NCBI GenBank assembly: GCA_004028745.1
Contig: RAZP01000019.1
Location: 12,797-76,796 of the forward strand
DNA: 64,000 nucleotides
Direction of reading: 5' to 3'
Origin: Prosthecochloris sp.
Lineage (GTDB): Bacteria; Bacteroidota; Chlorobiia; Chlorobiales; Chlorobiaceae
The position numbers and the translations under genes are program-made. The stretch's first letter is position 1. Every line of letters begins with the position of its first letter. Below, in pieces: positions 8,949 to 18,504 of this stretch. The notes below the pieces were generated by a model. It was not told the DNA's origin and made no database searches. It saw nothing but the letters and a program-made list of their open reading frames with translations.

Positions 8949-10043
8949 TTGCATTTACAGGAAATAAAGCTTGTCAATTTCAGGAAACATGCTGATCTGA
9001 CCTTCGTTCCGTCTGACGGGATCAATCTTGTATACGGGCCTAACGGTTCCGGTAAAACCAACATACTTGAAGCTGTTCATTACTGTACACTTGCAAAGGG
9101 ATTTAACAGGTCCCTTGACAGAGAATGTTTGAGTTTTTCAGCCGACTACTTTCTCCTGACAAGCAGATTTAGCGATGACAGAGGTATCGAAGTTTCTGTG
9201 AAGGTCTCCTATGCAAAGACGGCCGAAAAACGGATTTTCGTAAACAGTGAAGAGCTGAAAAAGTTTTCGCAGCTCATCGGACGTATTCCATGCATAACTT
9301 TTTCCCCTATGGAGCTTGCTATTGTTAGCGGCTCTCCTCAGGAAAGACGGCGGTTCATGGATAATGCCCTTTCACAGATCAACAAGCGGTACCTCGATGA
9401 CCTCCTGCAGTACCGCAGGGTGCTGCAACAGCGCAATACGCTTCTTGCAGTAATGGGTGATGAGGGTACAGTAAGGAACAGCTTGGAGATATGGACGGAA
9501 AAACTTTCCCTGCTCGCCGGTTCGATTATGTCGGAGAGATCCAGGTTTCTTTCCCAGTTCCTTGAATACTTTCAACCTGTGTATAAACAGCTCGGTCTTG
9601 GTGAAATGCCGGGTTTCAGTTACTGTTCTTCCATAGGGAAACATGTGCCGGAAACTACTGAAGAAGAACTGGCGAACGCTATGATGCATCGCTTCAAGGA
9701 CATTGAAGCACAGGAGATGTATCGTAAGCAAACTCTTCTTGGACCGCACAGGGATGATATTGTATTTCTGCTCAATGGCGTTGAAGTAAAGAAATATGCG
9801 TCTCAAGGCCAGCTTAGAACATTTCTGATAGCAGTAAAACTTGCGCTGCAGAGGTTTATAAGCGGGATGTCCGGAGAAAAACCGCTGTTTCTGCTTGATG
9901 ATCTTTTTAGTGAACTTGATAGAAAGAGAGTGGAAAAGGTTCTCGAGCTGCTTGATGGGTCGGGGCAATCAATTATCACCTCAACGGATAAGAAAGAGAT
10001 CAACTGTGCTTACAGCATCTCCGTCGAGGAGTTGATGCAATGA
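8949..10043 (+). CDS. recF: DNA replication and repair protein RecF
   Basis: SMC-like ATPase that helps load RecA at gaps. The 364 residues show Walker A GPNGSGKTN (30-38), the ABC-type signature region SQGQLRTFLIAVKLAL, and Walker B LFLLDDLFSELD. The start is a TTG at 8949, giving the conserved beginning MHLQEIKLVNFRKH; no in-frame ATG is available before the conserved start. It lies 16 bases after dnaN and is followed after 10 bases by the DUF721 gene. Confidence 0.96.
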   Translation: MHLQEIKLVNFRKHADLTFVPSDGINLVYGPNGSGKTNILEAVHYCTLAKGFNRSLDRECLSFSADYFLLTSRFSDDRGIEVSVKVSYAKTAEKRIFVNSEELKKFSQLIGRIPCITFSPMELAIVSGSPQERRRFMDNALSQINKRYLDDLLQYRRVLQQRNTLLAVMGDEGTVRNSLEIWTEKLSLLAGSIMSERSRFLSQFLEYFQPVYKQLGLGEMPGFSYCSSIGKHVPETTEEELANAMMHRFKDIEAQEMYRKQTLLGPHRDDIVFLLNGVEVKKYASQGQLRTFLIAVKLALQRFISGMSGEKPLFLLDDLFSELDRKRVEKVLELLDGSGQSIITSTDKKEINCAYSISVEELMQ

Positions 10044-10053
10044 TCCGTTCAGT

Positions 10054-10347
10054 ATGAAATCATCCAGGACACCAAGGAAATTCAATGATATCGTGGATGA
10101 AGTTTATTCTATCTACGGTATGAATCAGGCGCATGAAGAGCACCAGGCTCTCAGGATATGGGACGGCGTTGTAGGCGGAACTATTGCCAAAATGACGAAG
10201 GTAGAGAAATTCGCTCGTGGTATTCTTTATGTACATGTGCTGAGTCCCTCATGGAGAACAGAACTGAATTACAGGAAAAAAGATATCATCGACAGGTTGA
10301 ATCAAGCTATTGGGAGGAGATTGGTGAAGGACATCGTTTTCAGGTGA
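10054..10347 (+). CDS. DUF721 / DciA-like protein
   Basis: A 97-residue protein of the DUF721 family, which includes DciA, the ancestral helper that loads the DnaB helicase in bacteria without DnaC or DnaI. Visible family traits are the N-terminal helix (FNDIVDEVYSIYGM), the W in ALRIWDGVVGGTIAKMTKVEKF, and the basic segment HVLSPSWRTELNYRKKDIIDRLN, similar to a KH-like fold. Placement directly behind recF in the replication cluster fits this role. It is shorter than many DciA proteins and lacks their long extension. Confidence 0.8.
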   Translation: MKSSRTPRKFNDIVDEVYSIYGMNQAHEEHQALRIWDGVVGGTIAKMTKVEKFARGILYVHVLSPSWRTELNYRKKDIIDRLNQAIGRRLVKDIVFR

Positions 10348-10545
10348 TTGTTAGAAAAGCCTGTGGCGTAGTTCGATAGCTATGTTAGGCGGCGCATACG
10401 AATGGTGGCTTGTTGATAGTGCATTGTGGTTGAGCAAAAAGACTTTGAGCTATATATTGTTTTGCTGAAATATTGTTGTAGTTTTTTTATTATTTCATTG
10501 CTTGGTAATCTTTTCGTGTAAATCCTGTGCTCAAGGCTGAAAAAC

Positions 10546-10833
10546 ATGGTGCAATCCGATGAAATGAACCCTAAGCCGGTTCAAAAGAACTACTGGTTTC
10601 CTGCCAAAAAGTATGGTTATGGCTGGGGGCTGCCAGTAAACTGGCAGGGCTGGGTTGTTATGGTGCTTTATTTGGGGTTAATCACTGCGGGTATTTTTCT
10701 TTTTCCTCTGAGCAGCGAGGCGGGGCTTTTACAGTACATTGTATTCGCCGTTATGTTGACAGCAGGTTTTATTGCTGTATGCTGGTACAAGGGCGAGCCT
10801 ACGAGATGGAGATGGGGAGATAAGGATTCTTGA
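10546..10833 (+). CDS. Small conserved membrane protein
   Basis: A 95-residue protein with a hydrophilic N terminus, the aromatic segment YWFPAKKYGYGWGLPVNWQGW, two predicted membrane helices (about 36-54 and 61-79) and a charged Trp-rich tail (KGEPTRWRWGDKDS). I recall similar small proteins of unknown function in many bacteria with the same WFPAK-GWGWG and RWRWGD motifs. An alternative start is the Met seven codons in. It precedes the site-2 protease gene by 37 bases and may share its transcript. Confidence 0.65.
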   Translation: MVQSDEMNPKPVQKNYWFPAKKYGYGWGLPVNWQGWVVMVLYLGLITAGIFLFPLSSEAGLLQYIVFAVMLTAGFIAVCWYKGEPTRWRWGDKDS

Positions 10834-10870
10834 AAAAGATTTACAGAAACGGTAAAATATTAAAATAATT

Positions 10871-11623
10871 ATGCTTATAGCAATAATTTCATTTATTCTT
10901 GTTCTTTCACTGGTTGTGCTTGTGCATGAGTTTGGTCATTTTTTTGCTGCACGCAGGGCTCGCGTGCCGGTATATGAGTTTTCCATCGGGTTTCCTTTCA
11001 GCCCTAAGATTGTGACATTGTTTCGGCACAGGGAGACGGAGTTCACACTACGTTTGCTGCCCCTTGGCGGATTTGTAAGCTTTTCCGGAGAGGGAGATGA
11101 AGAAGCAGCAAAGCTGTTCAGTTCGTCACGAACTTCGCGTGCACTGATTATGTCAGGCGGCTCTCTTTTCAATATACTTTTTGCTTTCCTGTTGTTTGTT
11201 CCTGCGTTTATGGCCGGTGAAGGTATGCCGCTGTTCAGTGCTGTAATTACCAGCATGCAGATGGTCTGGACCGTTATTTCGGAAACCGGCCATCTTTTCA
11301 TCAATCTGTTCTCTAATCAGGCGGGTATGGAAAATCTTTCAGGCCCGGTGGGGATTGCCGCGCTTGCCGGTCAGGCTGCAAGCGGCGGATGGATCAATCT
11401 TCTTTTATTTACCGGTTTCCTGAGCTTGAGCCTTGGGATCATGAACCTGATTCCTTTTCCTGGACTGGATGGAGGTCAACTCTTCATGCTTTTGATTGAA
11501 ACCGTCAGGAACAAACCTATTGGTGCCAGAACCCACCAGATCATCAATCTTGCGGGAATCATGTTATTTATTTTGCTTTCACTATTTGTTACATGGCATG
11601 ATATCACGAAGCTTGTGAGCTGA
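10871..11623 (+). CDS. Short M50 (site-2) membrane metalloprotease, RseP-like
   Basis: Intramembrane zinc protease. The 250-residue protein has the zinc motif HEFGH (19-23) in the first membrane helix and the third metal ligand in NLIPFPGLDGGQLF near residue 196, both in predicted membrane segments. RseP proteins are about 450 residues with one or two PDZ domains in the middle; here the middle is only a short loop with no PDZ signature (GGFVSFSGEGDEEAAKLFSS is the usual pre-PDZ strand). Substrate is unknown; anti-sigma factors are the usual targets. Confidence 0.85.
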   Translation: MLIAIISFILVLSLVVLVHEFGHFFAARRARVPVYEFSIGFPFSPKIVTLFRHRETEFTLRLLPLGGFVSFSGEGDEEAAKLFSSSRTSRALIMSGGSLFNILFAFLLFVPAFMAGEGMPLFSAVITSMQMVWTVISETGHLFINLFSNQAGMENLSGPVGIAALAGQAASGGWINLLLFTGFLSLSLGIMNLIPFPGLDGGQLFMLLIETVRNKPIGARTHQIINLAGIMLFILLSLFVTWHDITKLVS

Positions 11624-11638
11624 ACTCGGAAAAATTCC

Positions 11639-12181
11639 ATGCCAAGAAACATCGAGATCAAAGCCATCATCCCAAGTGTTGACGCTCTCATTCCACAAGT
11701 CGCTGCTATTGCGGACCGCGGCCCGGTCGAGCTTATTCAGGACGACACATTTTTTGCCTGCGAAACCGGAAGATTAAAGCTTCGCATGTTATCTACGGGG
11801 GAGAGTAAACTTATTTTTTACCGCCGTGCTAACCGGAAGGGACCAAAGGAGTCCTTTTATCTCCACTCGCCTGTTTCAGAACCTGAGATGATGAAAGATT
11901 TGTTAGCAATGTCTTATGGTCAGGCAGGCCGTGTGCAAAAACACCGCTTGTTGTTTTTTGCAGGGAGAACGCGTATCCATCTCGACAAAGTCTCTGATCT
12001 GGGGCACTTTCTTGAACTTGAGGTGATTCTGGAAGAACACGAAACTCCCGAAGCCGGAGTCGAGGAAGCTCACGAATTTCTGAAACGGCTCGGTATAGAG
12101 CTGTCGCAGCTCATCGAAGGCGCATACGTCGATCTTCTGACAAATAAGGCTTCCATTAAAACCTCATCATATTACCACTGA
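11639..12181 (+). CDS. CYTH domain protein (class IV adenylate cyclase / triphosphatase-like)
   Basis: A 180-residue CYTH-superfamily protein. It starts with PRNIEIKAIIP, the form of the ExExK motif found in CyaB-like members (the first acid is Asn here), and has the alternating charged strands of the triphosphate tunnel: KLRMLSTGESKLIFYRR, RIHLDKVSDLGHFLELEVILEE. Such proteins make cAMP or hydrolyse triphosphates such as thiamine triphosphate; which one applies cannot be read from sequence. The gene is 15 bases after the protease, and a MITE-like repeat begins two bases after its stop. Confidence 0.78.
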   Translation: MPRNIEIKAIIPSVDALIPQVAAIADRGPVELIQDDTFFACETGRLKLRMLSTGESKLIFYRRANRKGPKESFYLHSPVSEPEMMKDLLAMSYGQAGRVQKHRLLFFAGRTRIHLDKVSDLGHFLELEVILEEHETPEAGVEEAHEFLKRLGIELSQLIEGAYVDLLTNKASIKTSSYYH

Positions 12182-12182
12182 A

Positions 12183-12332
12183 GGGCACCTTTATTAATTG
12201 TCGTGAGCGACCTGAAGACAAGGCGGACGGAACGCAGAAACCGGAGTGTACACAGAGTACATGAGGATTTCGATCCCGACTTGTCGGGACCAACGAAGTA
12301 TTCGGGTCGCGCAACAGATTAATAGAGTGCCC
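12183..12332. repeat. MITE-like palindromic repeat, copy 1
   Basis: About 150 bp starting GGGCACCTTTATTAATTGTCGTGAGC and ending with the inverted counterpart GCGCAACAGATTAATAGAGTGCCC. The internal part carries the shared core (AGACAAGGCGGACGGAACGCAGAAACCGGAGTGTACAC). It abuts the stop codon of the CYTH gene. Confidence 0.85.
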
Positions 12333-12411
12333 TAAAGAATTGGTTATAGGAAGAGAGTTGTCTTGGATGGATCAGTATCAGGGATTCGTGAGTCTGAGGC
12401 TTAATATGCAT

Positions 12412-12439
12412 AAAAAAAGGGCCATAAGACCCTTTTTTT
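12412..12439. terminator. Bidirectional rho-independent terminator
   Basis: A perfect stem AAAAAAAGGG / CCCTTTTTTT with loop CCATAAGA sits just beyond the stop of the flavodiiron gene (12457, minus strand). With A-tract on one side and T-tract on the other it can stop transcription from both directions. Confidence 0.85.
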
Positions 12440-12456
12440 AATCAGTTACTGTCCGC

Positions 12457-13680
12457 CTACACATCACAGACAAGCTTGTTTCTTTCGATCAGCTCCTTGG
12501 CGAAGGCTTTACCGAATTCCCTACACTCTTCAAACTCTTTCTCGTGAGGTTTGAACTTAACCTTGACATGCTGATCAAACACCTTGAGCTTGAGGTTGGT
12601 AAAGTTCGACTCGATGATTTTGATGCTTTCACCGCTCCAACCGTAGGAGCCGAATGCTGCGGCAAGCTTGCCGCGGTCACGAATGGGGTTGATGGCGGCA
12701 AAGAGCTGATAGATCTGCTGAACGATGTTTTGGTTGATCGTCGGTGAGCCGACAATGATCGCCGCGCTGTGCGCGATTTTTTCTTCGAGCTTTGAAAAGT
12801 GCATGTTTTCAATGTCGCATACATCGATGGTAAAATCACAGTGGGGGCGCAGGCCTTCGGCGATTTTTTCCGCTATGACGGTGGTATTTTCGTAAGCCGA
12901 CACATAAGCGATGAGAATGTTTTTCTCATTGGGGAGCGCAATCGCGCTCTGAGCGTATTTTTTGGAAAGATCGACATATTTCTTCCAGTTTGAGCGAAGT
13001 ATAGGGCCATGACCGGGGCAGACTACTTTGATGTCGAGATCCGCGATACGTTCGATGGCCTGCAGCATGTACTTGCTGAACGGCCTCAAAATGGCATCGA
13101 AGTAATAGGTAAAGGCATCGTCGAAATCACCTGCCAGATCATCGTACATCTCTTCATGGCAGTAATGGCAGCCGAATGAGTCGCAGGTAAAGAGTACCTT
13201 GTCTTCTTCCAGCCAGGTATAAATAGCGTCAGGCCAGTGCAGGTTTACCGCATTGATGAAGCGGAGCGTCTTGTTGCCGAGATCGAGGGTATCGCCATCT
13301 TTGACGGTCATTGATTTGAAATCACCGTCTACAAGATCGTGAAGAAACTTGATCGCGTTTGCACTGCCAACGACCGTTGCGTTGGGTGCAACTTCGAGCA
13401 GGTTTTTCACATTGCCCGAGTGGTCTGGCTCTGTATGGTCAACAATGATGTACTCGATTTCAGCAGGATCGGTAACCCTTTTTATTTTTTCAAGATATGT
13501 AGGCCAGAACTTGGCTTTTGAAGTTTCAACGATTGTTTTTTTGTCCGCATTGATGAAATAGGAGTTGTAAGTAGTACCATACTTGGTCTCCATTACAATA
13601 TCGAAAGTAACCAAGCCGGGATCGAGAATACCTATCCAAGTAACATCATCGGTAACGGGAAGAATTTTATTATCAACCAT
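12457..13680 (-). CDS. Flavodiiron protein (A-type flavoprotein, FprA family)
   Basis: Cytoplasmic oxygen and/or nitric-oxide reductase protecting an anaerobe. The 407 residues comprise a metallo-beta-lactamase-like diiron domain with the ligand set HTEPDHSGN and later HWPDAIYT, H-containing DSFGCHYCHEEMYDD, and PGHGPI, followed from about residue 255 by a flavodoxin domain (ILIAYVSAYENTTVIAEKIAEGL, GSPTINQN, AAFGSYGWSGES). No rubredoxin or flavin-reductase extension is present, so an external electron donor is needed. Monocistronic, ended by the hairpin at 12412-12439. Confidence 0.93.
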   Translation of the reverse strand: MVDNKILPVTDDVTWIGILDPGLVTFDIVMETKYGTTYNSYFINADKKTIVETSKAKFWPTYLEKIKRVTDPAEIEYIIVDHTEPDHSGNVKNLLEVAPNATVVGSANAIKFLHDLVDGDFKSMTVKDGDTLDLGNKTLRFINAVNLHWPDAIYTWLEEDKVLFTCDSFGCHYCHEEMYDDLAGDFDDAFTYYFDAILRPFSKYMLQAIERIADLDIKVVCPGHGPILRSNWKKYVDLSKKYAQSAIALPNEKNILIAYVSAYENTTVIAEKIAEGLRPHCDFTIDVCDIENMHFSKLEEKIAHSAAIIVGSPTINQNIVQQIYQLFAAINPIRDRGKLAAAFGSYGWSGESIKIIESNFTNLKLKVFDQHVKVKFKPHEKEFEECREFGKAFAKELIERNKLVCDV

Positions 13681-13830
13681 TATTTTGTATGGGTCTTAAG
13701 TTACATGAAGAAAAAGGTGGATTTTGTTATTTCGTCTTAAGTATACAGGGAATAAATTCATAAAGTTCCATCTTTAAGGAGAGGAAATATAGCCATTTCT
13801 TTTTTAGGCACTTCTGTAGGTTGAAATAAA

Positions 13831-13942
13831 GGGCACCTTTACTTATTGTCATGAGCAGTTCAAGTGCAAGGCGAACGGAGCGCAGACCCCCCTCCTATCC
13901 GCTCAACGAGGCAATTGAAGCGCGGAATAAATAAAAGAGCCC
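13831..13942. repeat. MITE-like palindromic repeat, copy 2 (diverged)
   Basis: About 112 bp from GGGCACCTTTACTTATTGTCATGAGC to AATAAATAAAAGAGCCC, with the core GCAAGGCGAACGGAGCGCAGA. Shorter core than copy 1 and eroded right arm. Lies between the polymerase and flavodiiron genes. Confidence 0.75.
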
Positions 13943-13972
13943 TAAAAGCATAAAACTTGCTAACTTGTTATT

Positions 13973-16369
13973 TTAAAATGGTATATCGTCTTCACCGATT
14001 GATTCCGTCCCCTTGTGGCGTATTTCCTTGACGAGCTCTATCCCTTCCGGAGAAAAGGAAAACAAGGTGTCGGTTGAAAAAATTGAACTGAAATCCTGCG
14101 GCTTGAAAAACGGAAGAAATTTCTGTGAGAATTCATCAAGCCTTTTCAGGTAAAATTGTGTGTTTTCATCCGGTTTTGAGCTGTCCCATTCATCAGCAAG
14201 GCGTCCTTTGTCATAATGGCTGCTTTGCAGGCCGCTTCCGGAAACGTAGTAGGTGATCCGGTCTCCCTTATTGACTGAAAGGTTCTTTTTTAACGCAAGC
14301 TCATAGGTTATCGACCGCGGCCTTTTACCGGATTCGGTATCCGTTGTGTACTGTTCAATACTGCTTTTCAGCGTTTCTGTGCGTGAAAAATCTTCGATCG
14401 ACCAATTGTGATTCAGGATCATTTCCTTGTATGAAACGTACAGCTCATGCAATTCCTCGACATTTTCTTCAAGAAGTTTTTCAAACCCCTTACGGATAAA
14501 CTCACGCCCGAATTTTTCGCCGCTTCTGCTGATAAGAGAGGAGCCTTTCAGTTTGATAGAGCCATCATAGCCGAGAAGGGCGTAGTTCTTTTTCAGATAA
14601 GAGATCATTTTTCTGAACCGCCCGTCATAGCCGATAGTAATTCCCTTTGGCATAACGGCAGATACTTTGTCAACAAGCGCGATTTCATCCTGTTCTGAAA
14701 CGACATGAGGTGGTGGAACGAACAGGATGCCATCGGTATCGACCTCAATAACCTTGCAGCCCCGTGATTCAAATTCCTTTATCATCTTGCGGGCTATTTC
14801 CTGGCCTGTTGTCGTGACACGATCGGCTTCCTCGTAGTCGTTGAATATGCCGATGCTGAAACCGAGATAGCCGTACATTGCGTTAATGAGTATTTTGAAA
14901 GAGGACTGCATGGCATCATAGTTGGCCGCAAGAGAGTTGTTGCCTTTTTGCTTTTCTTCTTTTGCTTTACTCTTTGCAGTAAAGCGCAGGTCTTTCAAAT
15001 CTGTCAGTATTTTAGGGAAAATCCTTCGTTCATCGCTTTTCGGACAGATGTCATAGGAAAGCATAATAGATGGATAGAGAGACTCAACATCAGCATAGAC
15101 TACAGGGCCAAGGATGCCTTTCAGGAACACTTCCGTGAATCCTCCCGTGTGCTGTTGACCGATTTCCGGCTTTGGCAGAGAGTGCTTTTCTTTAAGGTAC
15201 TCTCTTACAAACAACGCTTCTATCTTCGCTGCAGGACCCATTCTCGACGTTTGCGCGTAAGTGTAGGGCATCATCCTTGTCATATAAAAGTTACTGCCGG
15301 AAAGCAGGGCGGCAATTTGTCTCGTTTCCCGAACATCGTCAAGTGCGTAGGCCAGAAGGCGGTTGGGGTTGTTTTCCCAGAGTTCCGTTATTTCACTGTA
15401 TTGGACATAGGTCCTGTCGGGGGAGGCGAACCCAAAAAATTTCGCAGCAGCTTTCAGCCCGTATCCGGGCATTGAGCGTTTTGCGACATCATAATTTTGC
15501 ACGAGGAAAAAGGTGTCGATAACGTGTCTTCCGGCTATATCGAAAAATGGATAATCTATTGAGCGTTCCGCAAAGCGGATGCTTGTCGGATAACTTCTCG
15601 GTATTGAGCCGTCACGCCCGATCCTGAATTCCACGCCATGCAGTTCACATCTTCTCTGGATATAAGAAAGGTCAAAACTGAAAATATTGTGCCCCTCGAT
15701 TACATCGGGATCTTTCAACTGAATGATTTTTACCAGTTCCAGCAGCAATTCTTTTTCTGTTATCTCTTTCGTATGGATAACGTGCTCCCAGCCCTTGTTA
15801 TCGCTGAGAGATACGATAATAATTGGGTCGCTGCCAATCGAAACTTTGCTGCTGGTGCTTTTTTCGGGCTTGAAGTACGTTTCAATATCGATTTGCATAC
15901 GGTAAAGATCCTCGAACACCATTCCTTTAAACAGCGTTTTACCTGTTTGAAAAAGGAATTGCGTTACCGAGTCACCCCTACTGTAAGTCAAATTGCCTGA
16001 AAAACCGGTGTCATTATCGTCTTCGGAGGATGATTTTGATCTCGATGCCACATAATCAAGTGCATTTCGGTAGTTCTGCTGATTTTTAAATATGGCCAGA
16101 AATCGATAGAAATTTCCTCCCTGAAGTTTTATAAGCCAGTATTTTTCATTATTTGCCGGGGTATATCCATCAAGAAGCGTGTGTTCAGAAAGAAAAAAGA
16201 AGGGGTAGAAGTCATCATCGCGGCTGTTTACGGTGTTGCCATCCCTGATGTAAAGCCTCACCCTGCTGTCGGATACCTGATGAATTCCTACAATTCGTTC
16301 CTCGCTGTCTTTTCCGAAAAGAAGAGCGTTTGCGTTCTGATCGAGGGTTTCCTGAGAGTTATCGCTCAT
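13973..16369 (-). CDS. Family B DNA polymerase
   Basis: A 798-residue DNA polymerase with proofreading. N-terminal and exonuclease motifs: MQIDIETYF, GHNIFSFDLSYIQRR and YALDDVRET. Polymerase motifs: motif A DVESLYPSIMLSYD, motif B KILINAMYGYLGFS, motif C EVDTDGILFVPP, each intact. The pattern is closer to archaeal-type family B enzymes than to a short repair nuclease. E. coli Pol II (polB) is the best-known bacterial relative, but I do not assign the symbol. Role is probably translesion or repair synthesis beside Pol III. Confidence 0.9.
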   Translation of the reverse strand: MSDNSQETLDQNANALLFGKDSEERIVGIHQVSDSRVRLYIRDGNTVNSRDDDFYPFFFLSEHTLLDGYTPANNEKYWLIKLQGGNFYRFLAIFKNQQNYRNALDYVASRSKSSSEDDNDTGFSGNLTYSRGDSVTQFLFQTGKTLFKGMVFEDLYRMQIDIETYFKPEKSTSSKVSIGSDPIIIVSLSDNKGWEHVIHTKEITEKELLLELVKIIQLKDPDVIEGHNIFSFDLSYIQRRCELHGVEFRIGRDGSIPRSYPTSIRFAERSIDYPFFDIAGRHVIDTFFLVQNYDVAKRSMPGYGLKAAAKFFGFASPDRTYVQYSEITELWENNPNRLLAYALDDVRETRQIAALLSGSNFYMTRMMPYTYAQTSRMGPAAKIEALFVREYLKEKHSLPKPEIGQQHTGGFTEVFLKGILGPVVYADVESLYPSIMLSYDICPKSDERRIFPKILTDLKDLRFTAKSKAKEEKQKGNNSLAANYDAMQSSFKILINAMYGYLGFSIGIFNDYEEADRVTTTGQEIARKMIKEFESRGCKVIEVDTDGILFVPPPHVVSEQDEIALVDKVSAVMPKGITIGYDGRFRKMISYLKKNYALLGYDGSIKLKGSSLISRSGEKFGREFIRKGFEKLLEENVEELHELYVSYKEMILNHNWSIEDFSRTETLKSSIEQYTTDTESGKRPRSITYELALKKNLSVNKGDRITYYVSGSGLQSSHYDKGRLADEWDSSKPDENTQFYLKRLDEFSQKFLPFFKPQDFSSIFSTDTLFSFSPEGIELVKEIRHKGTESIGEDDIPF

Positions 16370-16441
16370 AGTAGTTCTGTGTAACGGTTATAAACGAGAT
16401 GATGGTAATGTTTCACGTGAAACATCGGGTGCATTTCCTGT

Positions 16442-18313
16442 CTAACGCCCGATTTTTACCATGAGGACAGAGATGTCGGCAGGTGTAACGCCGAGTATTC
16501 TTGACGCCTGTCCTATTGTTGATGGTTTATGTTTTGATAATTTCTCTTTGCCTTCACTTGATAAGCCCTTTATAGCACTGTAGTTGAATGTTTCGGGAAT
16601 TTTGTGTGACTCGAGGCGCGATATTTTATCCGCCATAAAGCGTTCTCTTTGGATGTAACCTTCATATTTACAATCGATCTCAACCTGTTCCAGCACATCA
16701 GGAGCCTTGGTGACTGCATAAATTTTTTCGGCGACTTCATGGCAAGTCGAAAGTATGGATGAAAATGACATATTCGGGCGTTTGAGAATATTCGCTATCC
16801 TTGTACTCCCGGTTACGGGCGGACTGTCCTGTGCTGTCAGCAGTGTATTGATTTCAGCAGCGGCAATACTCAATGATGCAATCAACTCCTTGACCTCAGC
16901 AATCGCGGCCTTTTTTGTCATCAGGTCTTTATATACTTTTTCCGACAGCAGGCCGCATGCGTATCCATAAGGCATCAGGCGAAGGTCGGCGTTATCCTGC
17001 CTGAGTATGATTCTGTGTTCGGCAGAGGAGGTAAACATGCGATAGGGCTCGTTGGTGTCCTTGGTAATAAGGTCGTCAATGAGTACCCCGATGTATGCTT
17101 CGGACCGCTTGAGTATCAAAGGCTTTTTGTCAAAGATGCCGAGAGCGGCATTGATCCCCGCCATAATTCCCTGTGCGGCAGCCTCTTCGTAGCCTGACGT
17201 TCCATTTATTTGCCCGGCGAAATAAAGGCTATTCACAAGCTTTGTTTCCAAAGTGGGGTGGAGTTGATATGGGAAAAAGTAGTCATACTCTATGGCATAG
17301 CCGGGCCGCATCATAATGACATCTTCAAGACCGGGGATTGATCGCAGTCCTTTGAGCTGGACATCTTCAGGCAGTGAAGTTGAAAAGCCGTTGACATACA
17401 TTTCGTTTGTGTCAAAACCTTCAGGCTCAAGGAAGATATGGTGACTGCTTTTTTCGCTGAAACGGTGAATTTTGTCTTCAATTGAGGGGCAGTAGCGCGG
17501 TCCGGTTCCCTTTACTTTCCCTGAAAATAACGGCGACCGGCCGAAACCTGTTTCAAGAATGCGATGGGTTTCTCCGGTGGTTGCTGTCAGGTAACAATCA
17601 ATCTGTTTTTTCCCTGAAAGATCATGTGTGCTGAAAGAAAACGGAGATGGTTCCTGATCACCCGGTTGAGCAGTGACTTTTGTATAGTCAACGCTTCTGC
17701 GGTCTATTCTTGGCGGAGTACCGGTTTTCAGCCGGCCATGTTGAAATCCCAGATTTGCGAGGCATTCGGTCAGCCCCGAAACAGGGGGTTCTGCAACGGT
17801 TCTGCCTCCTGGAAAGTGGTTCATGCCTATATGTATCAAGCCATTGAGAAAAGTGCCGCAGGCGAGGATGACGGCTTTTGCATTGATAGTGCGTCCTGAG
17901 CTGACCATCACGCCGGTACAAGTGTTGAGATCCGTAACGATTCCGGTAACATTGTCCTGAAGCAGAGCAATATTGCTTTCCTGTTCAATAACCCTGCGCA
18001 TGTAAAGGGAGTAACAGGTACGGTCGGCCTGTGCTCTTGGCGAGTGCATGGCAGGGCCTTTGCTTCTGTTAAGCATCCTAAACTGGATTCCGGTGGCATC
18101 GATGGCTTTTGCCATTTCTCCGCCCAGAGCGTCTATCTCCCTTGTTATCTGCCCCTTGGCCACACCTCCGATTGCCGGATTGCAGGACATCCTTGCTATG
18201 GCCGAAAGATCTGAAGTGATAAGAAGGCATTTCAGCCCCATTCGAGCCCCGGCCAGGGTTGCCTCGCAGCCTGCATGGCCTGCGCCTGCAACTATAATAT
18301 CATACATACTCAT
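16442..18313 (-). CDS. mnmG: tRNA uridine-5-carboxymethylaminomethyl modification enzyme MnmG (GidA)
   Basis: FAD protein that with MnmE modifies the wobble uridine of several tRNAs. The 623 residues start with the dinucleotide motif VAGAGHAGCEATLAGARMG, contain SCNPAIGGVAKGQ, the catalytic-cysteine segment GTFLNGLIHIGMNHFPGGR, RLKTGTPPRID, and the C-terminal GidA helical domain (LSSEGKEKLSKHKPSTIGQASRILGVTPADISVL). Length is usual. No mnmE is visible nearby. Confidence 0.97.
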   Translation of the reverse strand: MSMYDIIVAGAGHAGCEATLAGARMGLKCLLITSDLSAIARMSCNPAIGGVAKGQITREIDALGGEMAKAIDATGIQFRMLNRSKGPAMHSPRAQADRTCYSLYMRRVIEQESNIALLQDNVTGIVTDLNTCTGVMVSSGRTINAKAVILACGTFLNGLIHIGMNHFPGGRTVAEPPVSGLTECLANLGFQHGRLKTGTPPRIDRRSVDYTKVTAQPGDQEPSPFSFSTHDLSGKKQIDCYLTATTGETHRILETGFGRSPLFSGKVKGTGPRYCPSIEDKIHRFSEKSSHHIFLEPEGFDTNEMYVNGFSTSLPEDVQLKGLRSIPGLEDVIMMRPGYAIEYDYFFPYQLHPTLETKLVNSLYFAGQINGTSGYEEAAAQGIMAGINAALGIFDKKPLILKRSEAYIGVLIDDLITKDTNEPYRMFTSSAEHRIILRQDNADLRLMPYGYACGLLSEKVYKDLMTKKAAIAEVKELIASLSIAAAEINTLLTAQDSPPVTGSTRIANILKRPNMSFSSILSTCHEVAEKIYAVTKAPDVLEQVEIDCKYEGYIQRERFMADKISRLESHKIPETFNYSAIKGLSSEGKEKLSKHKPSTIGQASRILGVTPADISVLMVKIGR

Positions 18314-18504
18314 TGCTGAAGGTGTTTCACGTGAAACAGGTTTCTATCGCTTGATTTCAATGTTCTGATACTCCTTTAGTGTATGGTGACCGATTTCAAG
18401 GAGTTCTTGTTAATTTATTATTATATAATGATTTATTTGTTTTTCTCTTATGAATATCTTCGCGTTCTTTGCCTGTACCGACAGTCAGCGGCGTTTATAC
18501 TCAC

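Noticed and set aside
9372..9968. 198-codon minus-strand frame in recF
   Set aside because: Antisense to recF; no motif and no ribosome site.
12412..12439. CRISPR repeat or phage signal
   Set aside because: A single symmetric hairpin with A and T tracts is a bidirectional terminator. No spaced direct repeats occur anywhere in the window.
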